Shown one piece after another: positions 51,718 to 60,268 of a DNA stretch of 64,000 bases. Position numbers and translations under genes: made by a program. Source of the DNA: Aldehydirespirator sp963667505 (GTDB lineage Bacteria > Actinomycetota > Acidimicrobiia > Acidimicrobiales > Aldehydirespiratoraceae); NCBI GenBank assembly GCA_963667505.2, contig OY763490.2, forward strand, positions 1,984,001 through 2,048,000, read 5' to 3'. The notes below the pieces were generated by a model, which saw nothing but the letters and a program-made list of their open reading frames with translations, did no database searches and was not told the origin of the DNA. How positions within the stretch are numbered: the first letter of the stretch is position 1; the number at the start of each line of letters is the position of its first letter.

Positions 51718-52238
51718 CCCCCGAGCCGGAATCCGATCAAAGGGCTGGACGCGAGGACGCCGCGACTGACGGGAGCGACGGGGAGAACTGGTCGGCGGGG
51801 ATGAGTTTGAAGGGGTCGCTTCGGGAGGCGATGGCGGCGCCGCCGACCGTGTATGAGATCGTGGGCGGGCAGCGGTTCTTCGACGAGCTGGTCGGCCGGT
51901 TCTACGACGCCGTCGAGGACGACCGGCTGCTGCGGCCCATGTATCCGCCGGACATGGGGCCGTCGAGGGCTCTGCTGGCCGGGTTCCTGGCCCAGTACTG
52001 GGGCGGACCGCCGCGCTACAGCGAGGAGCGGGGCCATCCCCGGCTGCGAATGCGGCACTTCCCCTTCGCCATCGGCCAAGCCGAGCGAGACGCCTGGATG
52101 GCGCACATGACGGCGTCGCTCGACGCGGCCACGATCGCCGACGGCACCGGCCGTCCGCTGCCCGACGAGATCCGGGCCGCCATGTTCGACCACTTCGACA
52201 ACGCGGCCACCCACCTGATCAATCAGCCCGACGGCTGA
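51714..52238 (+). CDS. glbO: Group II truncated hemoglobin
   Basis: The 174-residue protein has the 2-over-2 globin signature: YEIVGGQRFFDELVGRFYDAV near residues 47-67, AQYWGGP, the proximal His in HPRLRMRHFPF and ERDAWMAHM with the group II Trp. A 40-residue acidic, disordered N-terminal extension is unusual. It may bind O2 or act in NO or peroxide chemistry; the ATGA overlap with the MpaB-type oxygenase gene suggests that it supplies or protects that enzyme. Confidence 0.9.
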   Translation: MTPEPESDQRAGREDAATDGSDGENWSAGMSLKGSLREAMAAPPTVYEIVGGQRFFDELVGRFYDAVEDDRLLRPMYPPDMGPSRALLAGFLAQYWGGPPRYSEERGHPRLRMRHFPFAIGQAERDAWMAHMTASLDAATIADGTGRPLPDEIRAAMFDHFDNAATHLINQPDG

Positions 52239-52278
52239 CGGCCGGCCGCTCCCCGCTTCCCGACCCGGCTGCCCTCCT

Positions 52279-52425
52279 GACCGTCCGGCTCGCCTGCGAA
52301 ATTGGTGCGGATATTGGGTGTCTAAGGGCCGTTTCTGCATCAATTTCGGGGAAGACCCCCGTCGCGGCTCAGGCGGCACCTGACCGTCCGGCCCGCCTGC
52401 AAAATTGGTGTGGATATTGGGGCTC
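52279..52425. repeat. Dispersed repeat elements (also near 55196-55250)
   Basis: A 41-bp element containing AAATTGGTG and GGATATTGGG occurs at about 52279 and 52381. Between them, the element GGCCGTTTC...GCATCAATTTCGGGG (about 52327-52380) has a second copy at about 55196-55250, before the amidohydrolase gene. The two flank the pseudogene zone. Confidence 0.7.
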
Positions 52426-53178
52426 TAGTGCCCGGCGGGGTCGCCGGCCGCGTCCGGCCGTTGCGGCGGGTTGACGTGGACGGTGACGATCTCGAGTTCG
52501 TGATACTGCTGGTGGACCACTGAAGTCGCGAAGTGCTGGAGGAGCCGCAGCGACACGTCGCGCTCGACGGGTCTGGCCGCGGCCGGCTCGTCGAGCACGG
52601 CCAGCCGGTCCTCGATGTTCTCGCCCCGGGCCGCGGCCGTTAACTCGAGCACGGCGCGCCCGTACTGCTTGCTGGCCGTGATGCGCAGTGCGCGCCCGGC
52701 GCCTGACTCGGCTTGCTCGGCGTCGATCAGCGTCAGCAGCGTCTCCTCGGCCACTGCCTCGAGCCGGTCCGCCATCGGCGCCCCCCAGCCCTGGCGTGCC
52801 GCGAAGGCGTTCAGGAACTCCCGGATGCGCGGCAGCTCCGAGGTCGCCAGGTCGGCGCGCAGTCGCTGGCGACGGGACTGGGGCGCCTCCGTGAACAGCG
52901 TCAGCACCATCGCCGCGAGGCCGCCCGAGGTCATGCCGTTCTCGAGGAAGCCGCCCGCGAACCCCGCCAGATACTCCTGCTGGAGTAGGTCGTGTTGGTG
53001 ACGGTGCGGGCCAGTCCCGACAGCAGGTTGCCAGCGCCGTCGGCGGCCCCCGCTCCCTGCACGACGCGGTAGTCCACCGCCCGGGGCTGCCGCCACGAGA
53101 CCCGCTGGATGGCCACCGAGTCGCCGAGGGTCTCGATCGCCCCGATGAGGGTGACCAGGATGAAGGCGGGGCCCCACG
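52425..53178 (-). pseudogene. Xanthine/uracil permease-type gene, 5'-truncated and internally deleted
   Basis: From about 53165 the minus strand reads ILVTLIGAIETLGDSVAIQR and continues to NLLSGLARTVTNTTYS, the central part of a nucleobase permease. Near 52985 the frame changes and jumps to EYLAGFAGGFLENGMTSGG followed by about 160 residues of a C-terminal ATPase-like domain (ALPRIREFL-type region, HQQYHELEIVTVHV at the end). The first half of the transporter and the following membrane helices are missing. It cannot make a working permease. Confidence 0.75.
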
Positions 53179-53616
53179 CTCGACGCGATGGCCGCCAACG
53201 AGGCCGTGGACCAGATGCTGTTCGCCAGCGACGGCGACATCACCGAGACCGGGGCCGCGAACTTCTTCCTCGCCGACGACGAGCGGCTCGTCACCCGGCA
53301 TCTGGACGAGTCGTTCCTGCACGGCGTGACCCGGGACTCGGTGATCCGGCTGGCCCGGCACATCGGCTACGAGGTAGAGGAGCGCACGATGGGCCTCGAC
53401 GAACTCGTCGAATGGTCCGAGCGGGGCGAGGCCTTCCTGTCGGGCACGGCCGCGGTGGTGGCTCCCGTGGGCACCATCCTCCACGCGGGCGAGGCCCTGA
53501 CCTTCGGCGACGGGCAGCCGGGCCGCAGCACGCTGCGGCTGCGGCAAGCGCTGGTGGACATCCAGGCGGGCGCCGCACCCGACCCGTTCGGCTGGCGCAC
53601 ACCCGTGCACGGCTAG
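53173..53616 (+). pseudogene. ilvE: Branched-chain amino acid aminotransferase, C-terminal fragment
   Basis: The 147 residues match the second half of class IV (IlvE-type) aminotransferases: TLDAMAANEAVDQMLFASDG, ITETGAANFFL, GVTRDSVIRLARHIGYEVEE, SGTAAVVAPVGTI and RLRQALVDIQAG. The N-terminal half with the PLP-binding Lys is absent. It abuts the oppositely oriented permease remnant at about 53170, so a deletion or rearrangement joined two unrelated gene pieces here. Confidence 0.78.
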
Positions 53617-53687
53617 TCCGCGCCAACGGGATTCGAGGCGCTTTTACCTGCCACCCTTCCGTGCCTCGGTCGGGGCGTGGAGGCTGT

Positions 53688-54107
53688 TCACTGGCTGCGG
53701 CGGAGCAGAGCGGTGAAGCCGGCCTGCTCGAAGTCGCGGTCGTGGGCGAGTGCCTCGGTGATTCCGCGCTCTTCCATGACGATGAAGCTGGCGCAGTCCG
53801 TGAGGCTCCACGTCTGGTCTGGGCGTTGGCCGTAGCGCTCCGCCGCGGCGCGGAACTGCATGGCCGTCTGCGGCACGATCTCGACGTCCCGGCTGTGCTC
53901 GGCTCGCTCCACGACCTCCAGGGCCAGGTTTCGCTGTTGTTCCCCCCGGTTCGCGAACATGTTGAGGATCTCGACCAGCACCATCTCGGTCGTCACGATG
54001 CGGCGGGACTCAATCTCCCTGGTCAGGGCGAGCGCCCTCCCGTGCAGCCGGTCCCGGGTGTCCTGCAGCGCGGCCCAGTACCCTGTGTCGGCGAACACAT
54101 CGCTCAC
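53688..54107 (-). CDS. vapC: PIN-domain ribonuclease toxin
   Basis: The 139-residue protein starts VFADTGYWAAL, with later acidic residues in TTEMVLVEILN, TDCASFIVM and HDRDFEQAGF, the four-acid PIN active site of VapC-type RNases. GTG 54107 overlaps the antitoxin stop (GTGA). Its partner is a DUF104-type antitoxin and not a classic VapB. Confidence 0.9.
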   Translation of the reverse strand: MSDVFADTGYWAALQDTRDRLHGRALALTREIESRRIVTTEMVLVEILNMFANRGEQQRNLALEVVERAEHSRDVEIVPQTAMQFRAAAERYGQRPDQTWSLTDCASFIVMEERGITEALAHDRDFEQAGFTALLRRSQ

Positions 54108-54376
54108 GGAGCCTCGTCCTTCGGGTGGCCATACAGGTAGTGCTTGTAGTGCTCGGCGAGGTCAACGGGCCTGGCGTCCGGCTCGTGGACGAGGGTGGAG
54201 GCGTGCAGTTCCTCGATCAGATGCAGGAGCGAAGCTCCGTTCCCCGCCGCCCCGTCCGCTGGCTCGCGCGGCATGCATTCCATCGACACTACGACCTCCG
54301 CGCCTTCTTCAAGGTCGACAGGCTCCACTGGCGTGAACACGCCGTTGGCGTACGTGGCCTTCACCGTTGTGGTCAT
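54104..54376 (-). CDS. AF2212/DUF104-like antitoxin
   Basis: The 90-residue protein begins MTTTVKATYANGVFTPVEPV, followed by LEEGAEVVVSM, the small beta-rich DUF104 motif. A helical, acidic C-terminus (HLIEELHASTLVHEPDARPV) probably wraps the PIN toxin. ATG 54376 is preceded by GGGAGGAG. The pair appears intact amid decayed genes. Confidence 0.88.
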   Translation of the reverse strand: MTTTVKATYANGVFTPVEPVDLEEGAEVVVSMECMPREPADGAAGNGASLLHLIEELHASTLVHEPDARPVDLAEHYKHYLYGHPKDEAP

Positions 54377-54470
54377 GGCTGCTCCTCCCGGCGCGCGCCT
54401 GCCTCCTACCGTACCGCGCCCCGGCGGCGCACCGGCCCGGCCGCAGCCCGCTCCGACCGCCTTCACTGGC

Positions 54471-54575
54471 TTACCGGCGCAGCACCGCGTTCTCATCGAG
54501 CGCGGCGGTGCGGAAGGACTGGGCTGCCTGCTCGCCCCGGTCGACCGCGATCAGTACCCCGGTGTCGAGGATCAC
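54471..54575 (-). pseudogene. Second PIN-domain toxin, N-terminal fragment
   Basis: GTG 54575 starts VILDTGVLIAVDRGEQAAQS, the first strand and helix of a PIN domain with its first catalytic Asp, then stops after 34 codons. The GTG overlaps the stop of an antitoxin remnant (GTGA), as in intact pairs. Confidence 0.72.
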
Positions 54576-54720
54576 GAAGCGAAGTAGCGGCTGCGCATGG
54601 CGGCCACTTCTTCGGCCTCGGGCGGGCCCGCCTCCTCGGCCCATTCGCGCAGGAACTCGCGCAGGGCCTTGCGTTGGCCGCTCTGGCGGGCCAGAAGTAG
54701 CAGGCCTCCGAACGGCTCAC
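54572..54720 (-). pseudogene. Antitoxin remnant of the second TA pair
   Basis: The C-terminal 45 or so codons remain (LARQSGQRKALREFLREW to MRSRYFAS), ending in the GTGA overlap. The 5' part was replaced by the oppositely oriented transposase fragment that begins near 54701. Confidence 0.6.
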
Positions 54721-55081
54721 CCAGCAAGCCCGGCAGCGCCTCGAGGCCGCCTTCGACGCCGACGACACCCTCGACTTGAAGTCCGCATGGATCCTCAAAG
54801 AGGCCCTGCGAGACCTCTACGACAGCACCAGCCGCCGCCACGCCGAGCGCGAGCTCGCCGACTGGCACCGCTGGGCAACCCTCTACGACGTCGCAGAGAC
54901 CAACCGCCTCGCCGGAACCCTGCGCCGCTAGCAGCCCGAGATCCTCGCCTACTTCGACACCGGGCTCACCAACGGCCCCAGCGAGGGAACCAACCTCATC
55001 ATCAAACAGGTCAAACACCAAGGATTCGGCCACACCAACCCCCACAACTACCGGCTGCGCGTCCTCTACCGCTGCGCATGA
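54701..55081 (+). pseudogene. ISL3-family transposase, C-terminal fragment with in-frame stop
   Basis: The frame reads LDLKSAWILKEALRDLYDST, then after an in-frame TAG (54929-54931) continues PEILAYFDTGLTNGPSEGTN and FGHTNPHNYRLRVLYRC, the typical C-terminus of ISL3 transposases. The N-terminal three quarters is missing. It has truncated the antitoxin gene. Confidence 0.8.
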
Positions 55082-55093
55082 CAAACTGTCCCC

Positions 55094-55179
55094 CGCCAGA
55101 CGAACCGAACCCCGTGCCCCATCAAACGCGCAGAGCCGGCAATCTCCAGCGACATCTGGCCGGTCCTATTCGTCTGGCG
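55094..55179. repeat. 11-bp perfect inverted repeat downstream of the transposase remnant
   Basis: CGCCAGACGAA (55094-55104) and TTCGTCTGGCG (55169-55179) are perfect reverse complements 64 bp apart. They may be leftover ends of a small mobile element; no target duplication is evident. Confidence 0.5.
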
Positions 55180-55238
55180 TTGGCGGCATCGCTAGGGGCC
55201 GTTTCGGCATCAATTTCGGGGATGGCCCCGGTCGCGGC

Positions 55239-56924
55239 TCAAGCGGCGCCCGGCGCGGTCAGAAGGTGGCGGCCAGCGAAGATCTTGGGCGGGCGGATGC
55301 GGCCCTCGTGGTGCACCAAGTCGCCGTGGACCCACACCGCGTCGATGCCGTCGGGCGGGACCAGCGGGTCCTCGTAGCTGTTGCGCTCGGTGACCCGGTC
55401 CCAGTCGAACAGCACCAGCGAAGCGTCGGCGCCCTCGCTCAGCACCGGGCTGGGCAGGCCCATGAACTCGCACGGCATCACGGACAGCCGATGCACGATC
55501 TCGACCAGGTCGATGCCCAGCTCACGGGCCATCCGCAGCGCCTTGGGGAACGACCCCAGCGAGCGGGGGTGGGGCTTCTGGCCCGGGCCGGGCATCAGCC
55601 CGTCGGTGCACAGCGCCATGCTCGGGCGGCGGAAGAACCGCTCCACGGTGGCCTCGTTGCCGTAGTGGCTGATGATCGACACCTCGCCGCGGTTGTGCAG
55701 GAAGAAGTCGCATACCGCGTCGTGGGCCTCGATGGAGGACATGTCGGTGATCCCCTCGGCCAGCACCACATCGGAGAACCGCTTGCCCAGGAACTCGTCG
55801 CCCACCCCCTCGAGCACGCCCGCGATCTGGATGCCGTCGAGCCCGCCGCAGAAGGCCACGAAGTTGTCCCAGCCCGAGCCGTCGCCGTAGATCTTCTCGA
55901 ACGCGAAGCGGCGCACGTCGAGGTCGCTGAGCCGGGCCATGAACTCGCCTCTGGTGCCGGCCCGAACCTCCGGCGGGAACAGGGCGTCGGCGGTGGTGCT
56001 GCCCGCGGTGTACGGGTACATGTTGGCCATGGTCGGCACCGAGCCGGCGGCGTCGTCCAGGCGGGACGCCACCTCGCCGAAGCGGTCCCAGTTGCGGCGA
56101 CCGGCGATCTTCGAGTGCTCGCTGCAGTATCCGCCGCCGCCGTCCACCGCAGCGGTGATCACCTCGTCGAGGGCCTCGACGATGTCGTCGCTCTCCGAGC
56201 GCAAGTGCGGGTACAGCGCGCCCGGCTTGACCTCGTTGAACGCCCGCACCAGGGCGGTGATCTCGCGCTGGTCGGAGTAGACGGCCGGGTTGTACACGAG
56301 CCCGGTGGACAGGCCCAGGCACCACGGCGCCTCGCGGCGCACGACCTCGGCCATTGCCCGGATCTGCTCGTCGTCGGCCGTGCGGTCGAGGTTTCCCATC
56401 ACCGTGCGCCGAACCGCGCTGTGGCCCAGGTGCATCCCGAGGTCGGTGACCGACCGGCCCCGATGCCATCGCAGGAACTCCTCCATCGTGGTCCAGGGCC
56501 AGTGGCGGCCGCCGGCGGGGTCGTCGCCGTCGGGGTCGCCCGGCGGGCCGGCGGTGCCGTCGAGAGGGGCGAGCTGGGCGGCGTACTCGGCCCGCTGGTC
56601 GGACGCCACCGGCGCCGGCGACAGCCCGTCCACGCCGCAGATGCGTTTGGTGACCCCCCCTCGCACCGCCATCTCGCAGCTCACCGGGATACCGCTGTCG
56701 CCGATGCGGGTGCCGGCGAGGGCGCCGTGGTTGTGGGTGTCCACGAAGCCGGGGGCCAGCACCCGGCCGTCGGCGTAGATCGTGAGGTCCGCTCCGGCGG
56801 CCGCGCTGGGCGGCACCGAGCCCAGATGCACTATCCGGTCGCCGTCGATCAGCGCGTCGCCGCGGCGGGGCTCGCTCACCCCGTCGCCGGTGACGATCAG
56901 GGCGTCCGTGACCAGCTGGCGCAC
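55239..56924 (-). CDS. D-aminoacylase/N-acyl-D-amino-acid amidohydrolase family protein
   Basis: The 561-residue protein has the amidohydrolase barrel: DTHNHGAL (HxH metal motif near residue 63), CSEHSKIAGRRNW, SHYGNE and CTDGLMPGPG (catalytic Asp in TDG), with flanking beta-sandwich strands (VLAPGFVD at the start, SLVLFDWDRVTERNSYEDP near the end). This matches the D-aminoacylase/D-glutamate deacylase group, acting on N-acylated or N-formylated D-amino acids or dipeptides. GTG 56924 start with GTGAGG upstream. Confidence 0.88.
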   Translation of the reverse strand: MRQLVTDALIVTGDGVSEPRRGDALIDGDRIVHLGSVPPSAAAGADLTIYADGRVLAPGFVDTHNHGALAGTRIGDSGIPVSCEMAVRGGVTKRICGVDGLSPAPVASDQRAEYAAQLAPLDGTAGPPGDPDGDDPAGGRHWPWTTMEEFLRWHRGRSVTDLGMHLGHSAVRRTVMGNLDRTADDEQIRAMAEVVRREAPWCLGLSTGLVYNPAVYSDQREITALVRAFNEVKPGALYPHLRSESDDIVEALDEVITAAVDGGGGYCSEHSKIAGRRNWDRFGEVASRLDDAAGSVPTMANMYPYTAGSTTADALFPPEVRAGTRGEFMARLSDLDVRRFAFEKIYGDGSGWDNFVAFCGGLDGIQIAGVLEGVGDEFLGKRFSDVVLAEGITDMSSIEAHDAVCDFFLHNRGEVSIISHYGNEATVERFFRRPSMALCTDGLMPGPGQKPHPRSLGSFPKALRMARELGIDLVEIVHRLSVMPCEFMGLPSPVLSEGADASLVLFDWDRVTERNSYEDPLVPPDGIDAVWVHGDLVHHEGRIRPPKIFAGRHLLTAPGAA

Positions 56925-57021
56925 GGCCTCACCGTATCCGCGCGGGTTCAGGCATCGAGCCAGCCGAGCGGCAGCTCCGATCCGCGGCCGAGGCTCGCCA
57001 CCATGGAGCGGGACGGGGAAG

Positions 57022-57324
57022 CTAGGACTTGCGGACCCCGGCCATGGGGAAGGTGCCTACGGCGCCCTCGAGGATGCCGTCGAGGTCGTCGCCCGACACG
57101 GTGCCGGCGTATGTCAGATAGAACTCGCCCATCGGCATCTGGACATTCATCGAGAACCTCACCTCGTCGCCGTCGCAGACGACATCGAACAGCTCTATCG
57201 TCCCGAAGTCGAGGATGGCCTGACCGGTTCCGTCGGCGTTCAGCACCGCCTCGGGCACCAGCTCGCCGATGGGGGTCACCACGTTGAGGATCCAGGTTCC
57301 GACCCCGGCGGGTACGTCGCTCAT
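57022..57324 (-). CDS. Small beta-rich hypothetical protein, 100 aa
   Basis: The sequence alternates short strands typical of a small lipocalin-like barrel: GTWILNVVTPIGEL, GQAILDFGTIELFD, DEVRFSMNVQMPMGEFYLTY and DDLDGILEGAVGTFPMAGVR. Similar uncharacterised proteins (G-W...TPMGE...G-x-x-x-G-x-R) occur widely in actinobacteria. AAAGGA lies 9 nt before ATG 57324. Function unknown. Confidence 0.75.
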   Translation of the reverse strand: MSDVPAGVGTWILNVVTPIGELVPEAVLNADGTGQAILDFGTIELFDVVCDGDEVRFSMNVQMPMGEFYLTYAGTVSGDDLDGILEGAVGTFPMAGVRKS

Positions 57325-57519
57325 AGGGTTTGAATCCTTTCGCTCGTGGCGCCTGAAATGTTGGAGGCTACGCCGAGCCACGAGCAGCCAGCTTTCTGGG
57401 CTGGCATCGATGAGACAGTCGTCGCGCCGCGAGCGGCCCGTCCACCTCGGGCCGTACCCGCAGGAGGCCGAGACGCACGAGACCCCGCCCAGGCCGAGCC
57501 GAGCCGAGCCCACAAGCGC

Positions 57520-57648
57520 GAACTGGCAGCCCTCAGCACCCTTTTCGGCACCCTCCGCTGCCAATTCAAACCCGACACCGCCCACAAGCGCGAACTGGCA
57601 GCCCTCAGCGCCCTTTTCGGCACCCTCCGCTGCCAATTCAAACCCGAG
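57520..57648. repeat. Hairpin repeat array 3 (two units)
   Basis: Units start at 57520 and 57592. The same TGGCAGC and GCTGCCA arms surround a third kind of centre (CCTCAGCACCCTTTTCGG). The rest of the 340-nt gene-free stretch 57325-57664 holds nothing else that I can recognise. On the coding strand the array begins about 16 nt after the esterase stop. Confidence 0.88.
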
Positions 57649-57664
57649 CAGCCGAGCCCGGGGC

Positions 57665-58753
57665 TCAGAGGGCGTGCGCGAAGGTGGCGAGGTCGCGGGC
57701 TGAGGCGGCGTAGACCTCGGGCATGATGCCGGGCAGCAGCAGGTCGACGGCGTGGCCGGTGCCGTTGACGGTGCGGCTGTACACGGACACGCCGGCCGCG
57801 GCGAGCTTGCGGTAGTAGTCCAAGCCCTCGTCGCGCAGCGGGTCGAGCTCGTTGACCGAGATCGCATGGGGCGGCAGTCCGACAAGGTCGTCCACGGAGG
57901 CGTGCCAGGGCCAGGCCAGAGGGTTGGTGAGGTTGGCCCCGCCCGGGTCGTAGGCCTCCACGAAGTACCCCATCGTGTCGTTGGCGATGAAGTACCCGTC
58001 GTTCTCGTGCATCGACGGCAGCCCTGGCGGCGGGCTGGCGTAGGCGCCTGAGATGTAGGGGCACTGGGCGTACACGCCGTCGATCATGTCGAGCCGGCCG
58101 TCCCGACGGGCCTTGAGGGTGGTGGACAGCGTGAGGTTGCCGCCGCCGGACTCGCCCGACACCACGATCTTCGACACCCCCAGGTGGTCGCGGTGGGCGT
58201 GCATCCATTCCAAAGCCGAGGCGCAGTCGTTGAGGGCTGCGGGGAACGGATGGCAGCCCAGCGCGCCGGCCGCGTTGCGGAACTCGACGCCCACCACCAC
58301 CAGCCTGAGAGCGGCCAGTTCGTCGCGCCAGCGCCGGTAGGAGGCGCCCGCCGCGGAGAGGATCACCATGCCGCCGCCGTGGATGTGCAGGATCCCCGGA
58401 CAGGGGCCGCGGTCGCCGATCGGCCGGTGGACGTAGAGGCTGATGTCGTTGCCGTCCACTCCGGTGACCGTCTCGGTGCGCGACTCCACGCCCTCGACGG
58501 GCGGCAGGGCATCGAACAGGTGGTCGAAGAGTTGCTCGAAGCCGGGCTCGCCGAGGGCCGCGAGGGCGCGGATGTCCTCCAGCGACGAGTCGGCGGTGAG
58601 CGGGACGGGGTCGGCCCGACCGGCCAATCCCAGAGGCGACAACGCCGCCACCATGCGGGGGTCGGCCCGCGGGTCGGTGGCCAGCGTCATGTCGGGATCG
58701 CCGAGCCGGCCCGGCAGTTCGATGCTCGCAGTCGTTGCAGTCATCGCAGCCAT
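57665..58753 (-). CDS. Alpha/beta hydrolase (HSL-type esterase)
   Basis: The 362-residue esterase has the hormone-sensitive-lipase family oxyanion motif HIHGGGM, nucleophile Ser in VSGESGGGN, Asp in NELDPLRDEG and His in GTGHAVD. An N-terminal cap of about 90 residues precedes the fold. ATG 58753 follows GAGGAGG by 5 nt. The open frame continues far upstream across the divergent MFS gene; that part is antisense and not coding. Confidence 0.92.
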   Translation of the reverse strand: MAAMTATTASIELPGRLGDPDMTLATDPRADPRMVAALSPLGLAGRADPVPLTADSSLEDIRALAALGEPGFEQLFDHLFDALPPVEGVESRTETVTGVDGNDISLYVHRPIGDRGPCPGILHIHGGGMVILSAAGASYRRWRDELAALRLVVVGVEFRNAAGALGCHPFPAALNDCASALEWMHAHRDHLGVSKIVVSGESGGGNLTLSTTLKARRDGRLDMIDGVYAQCPYISGAYASPPPGLPSMHENDGYFIANDTMGYFVEAYDPGGANLTNPLAWPWHASVDDLVGLPPHAISVNELDPLRDEGLDYYRKLAAAGVSVYSRTVNGTGHAVDLLLPGIMPEVYAASARDLATFAHAL

Positions 58754-59059
58754 AGCGGCCTCCTCGGGTGGACTTCTTGGAACCTGGCCCAATCGTAGGC
58801 GAGACCCGGCCGGCCATCTGTTCCCAGCCCCCGGTCCGCATTCCACGCTGCGAGCAGACCCATCGCCGCGACCGGAGACGTGGGCCTTGACCGCATGGCA
58901 CAACCGCGCCGACATCCGGGCTCGACCGAGCGGCAGTCGGCGACCGACCGCACAGCGGCGGGACGAAAGTGCGCTGCGCCCGCATCGAAGCCGACGATGC
59001 ACTCGGGGCAGACTCGCCGCCGTGAGCCCGGCCGCACACCGCACCCACGACGGCTGTCC
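58754..59059. other. Divergent intergenic region, esterase/MFS
   Basis: 306 nt between divergent starts should carry both promoters. A TTGACC at about 58888 is the only -35-like element that I notice, without a good -10. No repeats or RNA gene are seen. Confidence 0.4.
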
Positions 59060-60268
59060 GTGACCGGTCCGGGCGGCGCGCACCGCATGGGCGAGCGGGA
59101 GTTCGTGCTGTTCATGGCCCTGGTGGCCGCCATGTCGGCGTTGGCCATCGACATCCTGCTGCCCGCCTTCGCACAGATGCGCCCGGCCTTCGGCCTCGAC
59201 GACGACTCCACCAGCCTGTCGCTCACCGTCACCCTGTTCCTGATGGGGACGGGCGTCGGCAACCTGTTCTACGGCCCGGTCGCCGATGCCGTCGGGCGCA
59301 AGCCGACCCTGGCGGGGAGCATGGTGCTCTACGCCGCGGCTGCTCTGACCTGCGCGCTGGCGCCATCGCTGGGAGTGCTGTACGCCAGCCGGTTCGTGTG
59401 GGGATTCGCGTCGGGCGGCTCTCGGACCCTCACGCAGGCCATCGTGCGCGACCGCTTCGCGGGCACGGCCATGGCCCGGGTGATGACGCTCATCCAGACC
59501 GCCTTCTTCCTCGCGCCGATCCTCGCCCCGGTGCTGGGCAAGGTGCTGGTGGAGGTCGGCTCGTGGCGATGGGTGATGGCCTTCGGCGTGGTGACCGCGC
59601 TGACCGTGCTGGCGTGGTCGCTGCGCCTCGCCGAGACGCTCGACCCGGCCCACCGCCGACCCCTGCGGGTGAGACCGGTGCTCGCGGGCTTCGGCGCGGT
59701 GGCGCGCAACCGCACGTCGCTCGGCTACGGGCTGGCGGTCACCTTCGGATTCGGCGCGTTCCTGTCGTTCCTGGGCAGCACCGAGCTGATCCTCAGCGAC
59801 GTGTACGACCGCCCGGGGTGGTTCGTTCCGTACTTCTCCGCCGTGAGCGTGCTGGCGGCCGCGGTGGCGCTGGGCTCCAACCGGCTCCTGCACCGGGTGG
59901 AGGCTCCTCAGCTGGCGCTGGCCGCGGGCGCGGCGTTCGCGACCGCCTCGGCCGCCTTGTTCGCAGCGACCGTGGCGGGGGGCGGCGAGCCCCCGGTCGG
60001 GGTGTGGCTGGCGCTGTTCAGCCTGGCCAACGCCTGCCATGTCGGAGTGTTCCCGACTGCGATGAGCCTGGCCCTGGAGCCGATGGGGACAATGGCGGGC
60101 ACCGCGGCAGCCGTGCTCGGGTTCTGTGGCTCGGTGCTAGGTGCGCTGCTGGCCTCGTTCACCGACCGGGCCATCGACGGCTCGGTGACGCCCATCGGCG
60201 TCGCCTACCTCGCCTACAGCGTCATCGCGCTCGCCTGCCAACTCTGGGCCCGCGGCAGCCGAGAGTGA
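59060..60268 (+). CDS. MFS transporter, Bcr/CflA-like, copy 1
   Basis: The 402-residue transporter has twelve hydrophobic segments and the MFS loop motif GPVADAVGRKPTL near residue 75, with LYASRFVWGF as in the Bcr/CflA drug:H+ antiporter branch. The GTG at 59060 is preferred to ATG 59087 because the tandem paralog shares the same short leader (VT-P...GRMG or HRMG). It could export drugs or small metabolites. Its stop overlaps the start of copy 2 (GTGA). Confidence 0.88.
   Translation: MTGPGGAHRMGEREFVLFMALVAAMSALAIDILLPAFAQMRPAFGLDDDSTSLSLTVTLFLMGTGVGNLFYGPVADAVGRKPTLAGSMVLYAAAALTCALAPSLGVLYASRFVWGFASGGSRTLTQAIVRDRFAGTAMARVMTLIQTAFFLAPILAPVLGKVLVEVGSWRWVMAFGVVTALTVLAWSLRLAETLDPAHRRPLRVRPVLAGFGAVARNRTSLGYGLAVTFGFGAFLSFLGSTELILSDVYDRPGWFVPYFSAVSVLAAAVALGSNRLLHRVEAPQLALAAGAAFATASAALFAATVAGGGEPPVGVWLALFSLANACHVGVFPTAMSLALEPMGTMAGTAAAVLGFCGSVLGALLASFTDRAIDGSVTPIGVAYLAYSVIALACQLWARGSRE

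Noticed and set aside
57327..57338. T-arm-like sequence GGTTTGAATCC suggesting a tRNA
   Set aside because: No acceptor, D or anticodon stems can be paired around it, and it is the leader of the small protein at 57022-57324.
58754..60040. Long N-terminal extension of the esterase frame
   Set aside because: It crosses the divergent MFS gene antisense; a strong ribosome-binding site marks the start at 58753.
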